64,000 nt of DNA, from the NCBI RefSeq assembly GCF_900101815.1, contig NZ_FNAO01000009.1:148362-212361 (forward strand), given 5' to 3'. The position numbers and the translations under genes were made by a program. Shown here in pieces: positions 32,705-41,098 of the stretch. Origin of the DNA: Pricia antarctica (GTDB lineage: Bacteria; Bacteroidota; Bacteroidia; Flavobacteriales; Flavobacteriaceae). How positions within the stretch are numbered: position 1 is the first letter of the stretch; every line of letters begins with the position of its first letter. The notes below the pieces were generated by a model, which was given only the letters and a program-made list of their open reading frames with translations, did not search any database and was not told the origin of the DNA.

Positions 32705-34966
32705 CTACATCGCTTTGCGGGCTTTACCTTCGTGCACCGGCCCTCCAATAACTCCCAAATACCGCCCCATCCAATAGGGCAACAACCAGATATCCCCAGC
32801 AGAATATTCTTCAGTGCCATCACCGCCTAACTTATCCAATTGGAACATGTTGGCGTTGTGCCGCTGAATACGCCTTTCGTCGGGGGGCAGTACTTCGCGG
32901 GTGGTCTGCTCCCTGAAGTTCGGGGCTATCATTACAATGTCCTTTCGATGGCTGTTCTCAATGTCCCAAGTTATCAAGTCCATAGGATGTTCCCGAAGAT
33001 ACCATACGGCTTCGTCCAAATCAAATTCGGGGGTGCCGGTGAGTGCGGTCATGATATTCCATAAACCTTCCTTTTCGGGGCGCTCGATTTCCCAATGGTC
33101 GATAATCGCCTTTTTATATTTAGCTTTCAGGGTGTCGTTAAAGGCATAGTTGTACAATCCCCAATAGCCCACAAAATACATTTCATCATCGGAATGGTTC
33201 CAGGATTCGGACAACATTTTGCTCCAGTCATCGGCATCATCAGGTGCATTCGCTACTTTAGCCATAGGGTACATCAAGTTTTCGAGATACCCGTGATTCT
33301 CCATCAGGTCAAAGGCTTTTTCCTTGTATTTCTCTTTGCCCGTAAAATGGTACGCGGTCTGAAGCATTCCGATAATATTCGAGGAATTTATTTTGCGGTC
33401 CCCGACCATTTTCGGTCTTGAGTTGACATACTCGGGGTTCCATCGGCCCCAGGTGGTCGGTTTGCCATCATAATCGACCATGTACAAATCGTTCCGAACG
33501 ACATGGCTCATCAAAGTATCTATAAGAATAATCGCGCGATCTTTCAACTCGTTGTCCATCAGTTCGGCCATGGCTCCATAAGCGAAAATATGGCCAATGG
33601 CCTCGTCACTGCTGGTAGTCGCCTTCCAGTCCCACTCTGGATCCGAGCTGTTTTGCCACCGCTCTGGGTCGTGCAGCACATCGATATAGCCGCTGCGATC
33701 GAACGATCGGGACGGGAATCCAGGAACAGGGTTGATACTAAACAAACGCTCCATGGCATCCATCGATTCCCGACAGTTTTGCAGGGCTTCCTCAGATCCG
33801 GTAACTGCATACCGAAAAACTTCTCCGGCAAGGTACATGGTCGTCCAAAGTCCATCATTATCGGAATCTGAAAGCCTTCCGGAATCAATGTCCCCATTGT
33901 CCAAATCTACCAACGAGGCGTTGAAGCCATAACGGATATGCCTGTCGCGCACCTGTTTCTCGTAGTATTGGGCTTTATCAAACAGGGTCATTTTCTCAAA
34001 TACGATCTGGCCCAGGCCGTTATTTGTCAATATCAATATGGAACCATCGGTACCTTTTGAAATATGTTCGACCCTGTTGCTGGGCAACCAGCGTTTGCCG
34101 TAGTAATAATCGATGCCATCTTCCCGCAGTTTGAACGCGCCTTGGGTCGAGCCGAACCACAATTGGCCGTCGATCGTTTCCACATCGGTAATTTCCGTGG
34201 CAGGGAGTTCGATATGCCTATCGCCGATTTGCTTTCCCGAAGACGAATCCACAACCAAATAGCCCGAACTTGTGCCTATGATCAAATCGCTGTTGTTAAA
34301 TGCAAACGCGGTAAAAGCATCTCCTTGCATCGTAGTTTTAAATTCATTCGTGACCGTGTCAAAGTTCGCCACTGATTTTTCGCCCAAGACCCAAAATTTC
34401 TTGCCGGTCTTATCATAAAGAATATCTTTTATGGTATCGTCCATCAATTCCCCGTTCCATGTAACCTTTGATTTTGACAAAAACTCAAGTGAGGCACCAT
34501 CGCTTATCATAAAATCGAAACCCTCACCAGAAGTAACCATATATGCTTTTGGCAAATCGTGCTTAAGATAAAGGGTGCCGGCCCACGCATTGCTAAAAAC
34601 CGCGGTATCGTCGACGTAGACAAATTGCTCTTGGTAAACGCACATTCCCTTGACATTTTTATCGGTAAGTGGCCGGTAGGTTTTGTCTTTGACCAACTGA
34701 CCGGGATATAAAAACTGGCCGTCGTGCGTACGAAGAATACCTTCGGACGATGCGACCTGGATTACGCCATTTCTATCCATAAAAACTTTGGATAGGGTGG
34801 TGTTTTCGTCTTCACAATCGTATTTGATGGCATAATCCTGAAGGTAAGGCACATCATCATAAACGGGCATTGCCGCAACGGAGTCCGTTTCCTTCTCGGT
34901 ATGGGTACAGGATAGGGATATAACTGTGATGATGGCAAAGAGGAAAAAAGGGTTCGGATTTTTCAT
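32705..34966 (-). CDS. Lipoprotein with N-terminal beta-propeller and C-terminal alpha/alpha barrel
   Basis: 753 aa. Lipobox VISLSC (Cys20). Residues about 40-330 are repeated beta-propeller strands resembling two-component-regulator propeller blades (GQLWFGSTQGAFKL, RNGVIQVASSEGIL, NNGLGQIVFEK). From about 345 on the protein is helical with DSDNDGLWTTMYLAGEVFRYA, SSDEAIGHIFAYGAMAEL and ESWNHSDDEMYFVGYWGLYNYA, an alpha/alpha-toroid style found in many glycan-active enzymes. No named family can be given. It faces the periplasm or cell surface and could bind or cleave the glycan of this locus. Confidence 0.75.
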   Translation of the reverse strand: MKNPNPFFLFAIITVISLSCTHTEKETDSVAAMPVYDDVPYLQDYAIKYDCEDENTTLSKVFMDRNGVIQVASSEGILRTHDGQFLYPGQLVKDKTYRPLTDKNVKGMCVYQEQFVYVDDTAVFSNAWAGTLYLKHDLPKAYMVTSGEGFDFMISDGASLEFLSKSKVTWNGELMDDTIKDILYDKTGKKFWVLGEKSVANFDTVTNEFKTTMQGDAFTAFAFNNSDLIIGTSSGYLVVDSSSGKQIGDRHIELPATEITDVETIDGQLWFGSTQGAFKLREDGIDYYYGKRWLPSNRVEHISKGTDGSILILTNNGLGQIVFEKMTLFDKAQYYEKQVRDRHIRYGFNASLVDLDNGDIDSGRLSDSDNDGLWTTMYLAGEVFRYAVTGSEEALQNCRESMDAMERLFSINPVPGFPSRSFDRSGYIDVLHDPERWQNSSDPEWDWKATTSSDEAIGHIFAYGAMAELMDNELKDRAIILIDTLMSHVVRNDLYMVDYDGKPTTWGRWNPEYVNSRPKMVGDRKINSSNIIGMLQTAYHFTGKEKYKEKAFDLMENHGYLENLMYPMAKVANAPDDADDWSKMLSESWNHSDDEMYFVGYWGLYNYAFNDTLKAKYKKAIIDHWEIERPEKEGLWNIMTALTGTPEFDLDEAVWYLREHPMDLITWDIENSHRKDIVMIAPNFREQTTREVLPPDERRIQRHNANMFQLDKLGGDGTEEYSAGDIWLLPYWMGRYLGVIGGPVHEGKARKAM

Positions 34967-35337
34967 CTATACTAAGGCTTTGTGGTTGGTTTTCGTTGAC
35001 CATTATGGGCATAGCGGCACTATATTCAAACAAATTAACCGAATAAAAAGGTAATTTGCTTCTGCTATTTTACAGGGTTTGCGTGGTATTTTGACCGGAT
35101 ATTGGTGTTAAGCCGGAATTAGGGGTCAAAAAGTTAGGATAGTTGAAGTTCGGCAAGTGAACTCATCTCGAGTTGTTGTTTGGAACCGAGATTTTTTGCT
35201 TTTGTGTTCTGATGAAGGATTTTTGGAGCAGCATAGTCATAATTACGGTGCGAGAAAAAGACAAAATTAGGGCGCAAAATGTGCGAATAGTAGGTAAAAG
35301 AATAACTTAAGATAAATTCAATATTGATTCAACAATT
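34967..35337. other. Intergenic region with no gene
   Basis: 371 nt between two minus-strand lipoprotein genes; it should contain the promoter of the 753-aa gene. I could not pick out a convincing TAnnTTTG/TTTG pair, hairpin or repeat. Confidence 0.4.
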
Positions 35338-36915
35338 TTATCGCAGCGTATTCTCAAGTAGGATAACAGAAGGACTGTCGGTCAACCACTTTTTACTGAG
35401 TCCGGTAGTATCTCCCTTTGCCAAAAATTGCACGAACGACCCGAGCGCCAAATCGATATCGCCGTCCCCATCGATATCGCCCGCATCCATAACGATCCAT
35501 CGTCCTTTGGTCGATTCGGCGAACGTGTAGGCATCAAAATTTGAATTCCCTTTATTCTCAAGATACACAAAGCTTTCTTCGGGCGAATTGGTATAATCGG
35601 GAAAAAAGGAAATTGTAGCTATGTCCAAATCCCCATCCATATCATAGTCCCTCGGCAGGGCTTTATAGGCCCCGTTCTGATGGTAGAAATAGGATTGCTC
35701 AAAATTCAGTTTCCCGTCATTGAGAAAAATATATACGCCGTGATACGCTTTCAATATCGGGGTTTTATCCGCATTATCTCCACAGACGTAAAGAATATCG
35801 TCGAACCCATCCCCATTAAAATCGGCAAGTTCAAAATATTGGCTGCCGTTTAGCGGTGAGAAGCTCAGCAGCCGTTTTTCCTCAAAAACACCATTTCCCG
35901 AATTTTGAAAATAAAAAAGACCCTCGTCGCCCTGGGCCATCAGCACAAATATATCGTTGTGGCCATCCGCATTATAATCCTTAATAATCGCTTTAATGGC
36001 ACCGGGCTTGCTTTTTAAAATATGGGCGGTATAGGTCCCGTCCCCTAAATTTTCGTGCCAGCTAAGTTTCCCCGTAAGGTCGCCATATTCGCAAGCGACG
36101 ACATCTTCAAATCCATCTCGGTTTAGGTCCCCATACGCCATATTTACCGGACGCTGTAGCTTCGGAATCAGCATTTTTCCAGCTGTTGAATTTTTTACAA
36201 TTTCGTCCAATCTAAATTTTTGGAGTGCGCCGTCGGACAGGTCGTTGGGAAAAACATTTTTCCCAATGGTGGTCAAGTAGACCGTATCGGCATTTTCATG
36301 ATACTGGATTGGGGTGTTCGCGAAAGGAAAATCCCCCTCTTTTTCGAGATTAGGGGTCAAAAAGGTCAACCTATTGCGGTTGCGTTTGCTGTCGCTGAAT
36401 ACAAGCCCCCTTTTATCAGGAAGAATTTTGACCATGGCCGTCAGCGGTGGGCCGTTTACAAATGAAGCCTCGGTATACTTGAAATGCCTCAAGCCTTTTT
36501 TAATTGTGGTAATGCGTTTCGGGGGAAGGATGGTATCCGGGGCGTTATCCACATAATAGGAAACTATCTTCGTCCAATCCTCCCTGGCCAACATCGGTTT
36601 TTCGGGAAAGACGTTCGCCTTTTTAACAATAGATGCATTTCGGAAAGAGCCAAAGATACTATCGGGCTGATGTTCACCATTGAAGATGCCCAATCGATTG
36701 CCCATGGCGGGCAAAACATCATTTTCCCAAATTGGTTTCGATAAAGTTTCGGGACTTACGAACGAATGGCAGCTTGCGCAATGAATATGGGCCAATGCTT
36801 GGCCGGAAAGCGCTGAAACCGAAAGGGAATCGAGAACGGTGTTTTTAGCTTCCTTGGTTTGATTGCATGAAAGAACTAAACCCACCAAAAAGCATACTGG
36901 AATGTGTAGTTTCAT
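35338..36915 (-). CDS. Lipoprotein with a CxxCH heme-type motif and VCBS/FG-GAP repeats
   Basis: 525 aa. Lipobox LVLSC (Cys17). HIHCASCHSF at 44-53 gives a CxxCH cytochrome c attachment motif, but only a short segment surrounds it. From about 230 on come Ca-binding VCBS/FG-GAP-like repeats: DLNRDGFEDVV, DYNADGHNDIF, DFNGDGFDDIL, DYDMDGDLDIA and DIDGDGDIDLA, which build an integrin-like propeller. Exported. This may be an electron-transfer or scaffold protein of the outer surface; its role in the locus is unknown. It is divergent from the esterase gene with 117 nt between. Confidence 0.82.
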   Translation of the reverse strand: MKLHIPVCFLVGLVLSCNQTKEAKNTVLDSLSVSALSGQALAHIHCASCHSFVSPETLSKPIWENDVLPAMGNRLGIFNGEHQPDSIFGSFRNASIVKKANVFPEKPMLAREDWTKIVSYYVDNAPDTILPPKRITTIKKGLRHFKYTEASFVNGPPLTAMVKILPDKRGLVFSDSKRNRNRLTFLTPNLEKEGDFPFANTPIQYHENADTVYLTTIGKNVFPNDLSDGALQKFRLDEIVKNSTAGKMLIPKLQRPVNMAYGDLNRDGFEDVVACEYGDLTGKLSWHENLGDGTYTAHILKSKPGAIKAIIKDYNADGHNDIFVLMAQGDEGLFYFQNSGNGVFEEKRLLSFSPLNGSQYFELADFNGDGFDDILYVCGDNADKTPILKAYHGVYIFLNDGKLNFEQSYFYHQNGAYKALPRDYDMDGDLDIATISFFPDYTNSPEESFVYLENKGNSNFDAYTFAESTKGRWIVMDAGDIDGDGDIDLALGSFVQFLAKGDTTGLSKKWLTDSPSVILLENTLR

Positions 36916-37032
36916 ATTAATTCATATCCCTTATAACCCTCATGATATAGGAATTATTTATATCTTCAACCTCATTTTTAATCCTTCTGAAATAAAAATA
37001 GGCTTAAAATTTTCAAATACAATTTATTACCA

Positions 37033-38451
37033 ATGAAGAAACTACTTTTTATACTCCTTTTTATTCCCAATCTCTTTTTTGCACAATCGGCATTGCGGTT
37101 GCCCGATATTCTTAGCGACCATATGCTACTGCAGCAAGATTCAGAAGTGAAGTTCTGGGGATGGGCCAACCCACGTTCAAAAATCCAGATTATCACGGAT
37201 TGGAACAGCGACACCCTTAGAACAACGGCAAGCAATAAAGCAAAATGGGAAGCCCTACTAAAAACGCCAAAGGCGGGAGGTCCCTTTAGTATTCAAGTTT
37301 TAACTGAAGAAGAGAGGATTACTATCGAAGATGTTATGATCGGTGAACTTTGGATCTGTTCGGGACAATCGAACATGGAATATAACGCGGACAAAGGCAT
37401 AATCGATGCCAAGACGGCCCTGCCGGACAGCAAAAATGATCAAATCCGGTTTTTCTTTGTTGAAAAAGCAACAGCCGATTATCCACAAGACGAGCTCACG
37501 GGGCATTGGGAGATATGCGGTCCCGAAAGTATGCGCAAGTTCAGTTCGGTCGGTTACTTCTTTGGACGAAAATTGAACGAAGAACTGAACATCCCCGTCG
37601 GGCTTATCAACTCAAACTGGGGAGGAACTCCTGTAGAAACCTGGATTCCCAATGACGAAATCAAGGATTTGGAAAAAGTACAGGCCGAAGTCCAGAATTT
37701 AAATGACAGTGAAGGCTGGGACCGTGATATTGCTACCACCTATAATGCCATGATCCATCCCCTCACAAAAATGAGGATTGCTGGCACTATCTGGTATCAG
37801 GGGGAATCGAATACCCCGAATGCGAATTCCTATTCAACCCTTTTTACCACGATGATTGAAGGATGGAGGGCAAAATTCCAAAACGAATTTCCATTTTATT
37901 ACGTGCAGATTGCTCCTTTTCAAGGTTATAGCATCCCTTTTAGTGCGGCCATCGTACGGGAGCAGCAGCAAAAGGCATCATCCTTTGAGAAGTCGGGAAT
38001 GGTAGTTATTTCCGATTTGGTAGACGACGTGGACGACATCCATCCTAAATATAAAAAGGAGGTGGGAAATCGATTGGCCAATTGGGCCTTGGCGGAAACC
38101 TACGCCAAAGAAACACCGAAGTATACGTTCGCGACAGTAAAGGAACAAAAAATCAATGGCGCTAAGATTCAGGTCTCTTTCGACAATGTAGGTGAAGGTC
38201 TCGTCGTAAAGAGAAAACGTATCGAGGCCCTAGAAATCGCCGGGGCAGATAAGAAGTTTTATCCCGCCGACGGGAAAATTGACAAAGACACAAGTACCCT
38301 AATCGTAACGTCTAAAAAGGTTAAAAATCCTAGGTTTGTTCGCTATATGTTCGGAAATGGAAGCATAGGAAACCTGTTCGATGAATCGGGTCTGCCTGTT
38401 GCCCCGTTTAGGACGGATGAGATTGTTTATGATGTATCGGAAAACCCGTAG
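37033..38451 (+). CDS. Sialate O-acetylesterase-type SGNH carbohydrate esterase
   Basis: 472 aa with a signal peptide (1 to about 18, ending FFAQS). Catalytic Ser113 in WICSGQSNMEYN, the oxyanion and substrate motif WYQGESNTPN, and the Asp-His pair in DVDDIHPKYK. This is the SASA (DUF303) family, which removes O-acetyl groups from sialate or, in many marine bacteria, from plant and algal polysaccharides. It supports the view that the target glycan is acetylated. It ends next to the chromosomal edge of the integrated element. Confidence 0.92.
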   Translation: MKKLLFILLFIPNLFFAQSALRLPDILSDHMLLQQDSEVKFWGWANPRSKIQIITDWNSDTLRTTASNKAKWEALLKTPKAGGPFSIQVLTEEERITIEDVMIGELWICSGQSNMEYNADKGIIDAKTALPDSKNDQIRFFFVEKATADYPQDELTGHWEICGPESMRKFSSVGYFFGRKLNEELNIPVGLINSNWGGTPVETWIPNDEIKDLEKVQAEVQNLNDSEGWDRDIATTYNAMIHPLTKMRIAGTIWYQGESNTPNANSYSTLFTTMIEGWRAKFQNEFPFYYVQIAPFQGYSIPFSAAIVREQQQKASSFEKSGMVVISDLVDDVDDIHPKYKKEVGNRLANWALAETYAKETPKYTFATVKEQKINGAKIQVSFDNVGEGLVVKRKRIEALEIAGADKKFYPADGKIDKDTSTLIVTSKKVKNPRFVRYMFGNGSIGNLFDESGLPVAPFRTDEIVYDVSENP

Positions 38452-38466
38452 CGTCTGAGTACCTCT

Positions 38467-38956
38467 TTAAAAATAGTATTGATAAATCCGCACATAATCA
38501 ATTTCAAAGGTGTCAAAGGTGAAATCCGGTGGAACATCTCCACCCAAATTACCGCCCATAGCTATATTCAATAGGAGATAGTGTGGGTTGTCAAAAGGGT
38601 TGTCTTGCGTGTTCGGAAGATCAACGACCACATTGTCGTCTACGGTCAATTTTATCTTTTATTTATGGAAATATATATTATCGACATCAATGGTCATGGC
38701 ACCCATGGGTGGCCCTGCTTAAATGAACTGTGCAATATTAGATCTGGCGGTAAGTCTGGGTAAATCGGTAAAAGGGATGTCTAGAGATAGCCATGTATTT
38801 TGTTGTATATCTGAAATTGTTATTTCATGTTCCGTATCGTCCCCGCCATCAAAGGCCCAATCAGGCCCAAAATCTACAAGCTTTATCCTGATTTCGGTGG
38901 CATCGGCCGTCCATATATCCGTATGGAAGAATTCCATATCAGAGGCAAAATAGCCG
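38467..38956 (-). pseudogene. Remnant of a GH16 (laminarinase-like) enzyme with a CBM-like module
   Basis: On the minus strand, 38956-38656 encodes a carbohydrate-binding-type module (GYFASDMEFFHTDIWTADAT, KLVDFGPDWAFDGGDDTEHE, WLSLDIPFTDL ... NIAQFI, then IDVDNIYFHK) interrupted by an in-frame TAA at 38719-38721 and ending in TAA near 38656. In the same frame, 38655-38467 reads the C-terminal strand set of GH16 (LTVDDNVVVDLPNTQDNPFD, HYLLLNIAMGGNLGG, DTFEIDYVRIYQ). The GH16 catalytic core and the front of the module are absent. A decayed, internally deleted gene at the chromosomal flank of the integrated element. Confidence 0.65.
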
Positions 38957-39060
38957 TTTCAGAGGAAAAAATAATTGAATTGGTTAATAATGATTTACTT
39001 ATCGCATTGCCATATTGAACGTGGCCAAACGATTACCAACCCCCTTCCAGTACCCTTAGA

Positions 39061-39106
39061 AAATAAAAAATCCATAACTCCTTAATTAAAAGTGTGCTAT
39101 GGATTT
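39061..39106 (-). terminator. Terminator of the tRNA, retained on the chromosomal side
   Basis: Minus strand: AAATCCATA, a 21-nt loop, TATGGATTT, then a T-rich run (TTTTATTT). The stem is perfect (9 bp). It lies just downstream of the tRNA 3' fragment and fits the end of that tRNA transcript. Confidence 0.55.
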
Positions 39107-39112
39107 AAACCG

Positions 39113-39154
39113 TGGTCCCACCTGGGCTCGAACCAGGGACCACCTGATTATGAG
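39113..39154 (-). other. 3' fragment of a tRNA with CAT anticodon; element attachment site
   Basis: Minus strand runs CTCATAATCAGG (anticodon loop with CAT and the 3' anticodon stem), then a variable loop, the T-arm CCTGG-TTCGAGC-CCAGG, acceptor strand TGGGACC and A. The 5' half that should pair (CCTGA, D-arm, GGTCCCA) is absent: upstream sequence is AGCCAAGT-like element DNA. This is the duplicated 3' end of a tRNA-Met (or tRNA-Ile CAT), the usual trace of integration into a tRNA gene. The intact tRNA should lie at the other end of the element, outside the window. Confidence 0.75.
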
Positions 39155-39351
39155 CCAAGTTTTTGGACTCCAAACCACACCACATCATAACATAAATACT
39201 TTATTTTCAACAATTTAATGAATTTTGTACTCATTTAAATTTGTTTATAACTATCCGTTTGCGTGCAAATTGCGTGCAAATTTTTATGGGTAATTCCTTA
39301 AATTTGTGTGAGTTATATTTTTTCTGCGTGCAAATTTAATCTCTTTAATAG

Positions 39352-40572
39352 ATGAAAACCAGTGTAACCCTTAGTTTGGACAAAAGGCGTTCCCAAAAGA
39401 ACGGTGACTATCCCATTGTTCTGCGCCTTACCCATTATAGAAAAACAACCGGAATTTCTACAGGACAATCGATACCGGAATTATTCTGGGACCAGAACAA
39501 AAGTAAGGTCAAAAAGAACTATGATGGAATAAAATCCGTTGGCAATCTGAATAATTTTCTGCTAAAAGAATTGGGAAATGCCCAGGATGTAATTAATAGG
39601 CTTCATGAGAAAGGGGAACTCAGTTATCTATCCTTGGTCCAGGTCAAGGATTACATTGTAGGAAAAGGTAAATACAGGTCGTTTTTTAAGTTGGCAGCCG
39701 ATCTGGAACTGGGCTTAAGAAAATCAAACCGGATCGGAACGGCCGACACCTATAAACATGCCGTAGCCGCATTAAAGAATTTCACAAATAAACGGGATGT
39801 AAAAATAAACGAAGTGAACTATGATTTTCTAAAAAGGTTCGAGACTTTCCATTTATCCAAAGAAAGTAATACTTTGAACGGATTGGCCTCCTATATGCGA
39901 ACAATCCGAGCGATTTATAATAAGGGGATAAAAGCCAAGTTTATAGAAAAAGAAGCCTACCCTTTTGAGGATTATAAGATAAGGACTACCCCAACAGCAA
40001 AAAGGGCCATTGACCACAGTTACATCAAGATGATTCTGGAACTGCAACTTGAAAAAGGCACATGGCCATTTCATTATCGCAATTATTTTTTAATTTCCTA
40101 TATGTTGTTCGGAATGTCCTTTATCGATATGGCATTCCTGCAGGTCAAGAATATTGTTAATGGTCGGGTAAAATTCCAAAGAAAAAAAACCTCAAGAGGT
40201 TATGACATAAACTTAACTTCTCAACTTGAAGAAATATTGAAGTTTTATATAGATGGTAAATCAAAAGAGGATTATATTTTACCGGTTATATCGGAGGAAA
40301 CGTTGGAAGGGAGGTACAAACAAGTGAGAGGTGCCAGAAAGCGATATAATAAAGGTTTAAACAAAATAGCCGAGCAATTTGGGCTTGAGGAGAACCTTAC
40401 ATCCTATGTCTCCCGTCATAGTTTTGCGACACATGCCATGCTAAAGGATGTTCCTCTTCAGGCCATTTCAGCTATGTTGGGTCATCAGAAACTGAACACG
40501 ACCCAAATTTATTTAAAATCCCTGCCTAGTAATATTCTCGACTCCTATCAGGAACAACTGGTTATTAGATAA
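39352..40572 (+). CDS. Tyrosine recombinase (integrase) of the element
   Basis: 406 aa: N-terminal arm-binding domain (MKTSVTLSLDKRRSQKNGDY), SAM-like core-binding domain (about 115-205) and catalytic domain. Catalytic residues visible: Arg355-His356 in SYVSRHSFATHAML, His378 in LGHQKLNTTQ and nucleophile Tyr387 in TQIYLKSL. At the usual first-Arg box the sequence is YMLFGMSFIDMAFL with no Arg, a deviation known from some Bacteroides-type integrases such as IntDOT. It reads into the element and lies about 200 nt from the tRNA 3' fragment, so it should drive tRNA-site integration and excision. Confidence 0.93.
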   Translation: MKTSVTLSLDKRRSQKNGDYPIVLRLTHYRKTTGISTGQSIPELFWDQNKSKVKKNYDGIKSVGNLNNFLLKELGNAQDVINRLHEKGELSYLSLVQVKDYIVGKGKYRSFFKLAADLELGLRKSNRIGTADTYKHAVAALKNFTNKRDVKINEVNYDFLKRFETFHLSKESNTLNGLASYMRTIRAIYNKGIKAKFIEKEAYPFEDYKIRTTPTAKRAIDHSYIKMILELQLEKGTWPFHYRNYFLISYMLFGMSFIDMAFLQVKNIVNGRVKFQRKKTSRGYDINLTSQLEEILKFYIDGKSKEDYILPVISEETLEGRYKQVRGARKRYNKGLNKIAEQFGLEENLTSYVSRHSFATHAMLKDVPLQAISAMLGHQKLNTTQIYLKSLPSNILDSYQEQLVIR

Positions 40573-41098
40573 ACAGAAATAAATCAATGCTGGATGAAAC
40601 CGGACAAAAGTTCTTAAAATAGTATTGGAGCTTTGAACATCCAATATCCAAGGTGGATAAACGGGAAAGAGAAAATAAGTTCAACGAACGCAACCGGAAC
40701 GAGGGCAGGTTCTGCTAGGCGAAGCAGGGCTACCGGCTCAAAAAATGATAAAGGCGAAACCGAGCGGAACTTGCCATTCATGGACAGATATGGAGCTGTT
40801 CCCAACCAATCCGGTCAAGTTCTCACAACTGCACGATTTTTCAACTCTGATTTTTTGGATAAAACCCATTTAGCATACATAGACTTTTGACGTTAATTTT
40901 TGCTGATAAAAGATTGCAGTCCCTGTACTTCTCCTATCGAGCAATTTCTTCTCATGCAACGCCGCGAATTTGCTAATGTTCTTCTTAGTCGAATTTTTAC
41001 GGGGCCAACGGGTCCTATAAGTTTATGAAAGAAATCCGAAAACTTGTCTTTATAGACCGTCGGCGTTTTGAAAAAAATTCCTTTCAATAAATTTGTAG
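40573..41098. other. Gap after the integrase, no confident gene
   Basis: 526 nt. Short open frames exist on both strands (for example a minus-strand frame 40893-41087 directly after the AraC/TPR gene) but none resembles a known protein. A small hairpin CTGCT-aggcga-AGCAG sits near 40711-40726. It might hold an excisionase-size gene or a recombination site that I cannot recognise. Confidence 0.35.

Noticed and set aside
39113..39154. A complete tRNA gene
   Set aside because: The 5' acceptor strand, D-arm and 5' anticodon stem are missing, so it is only a 3' fragment.
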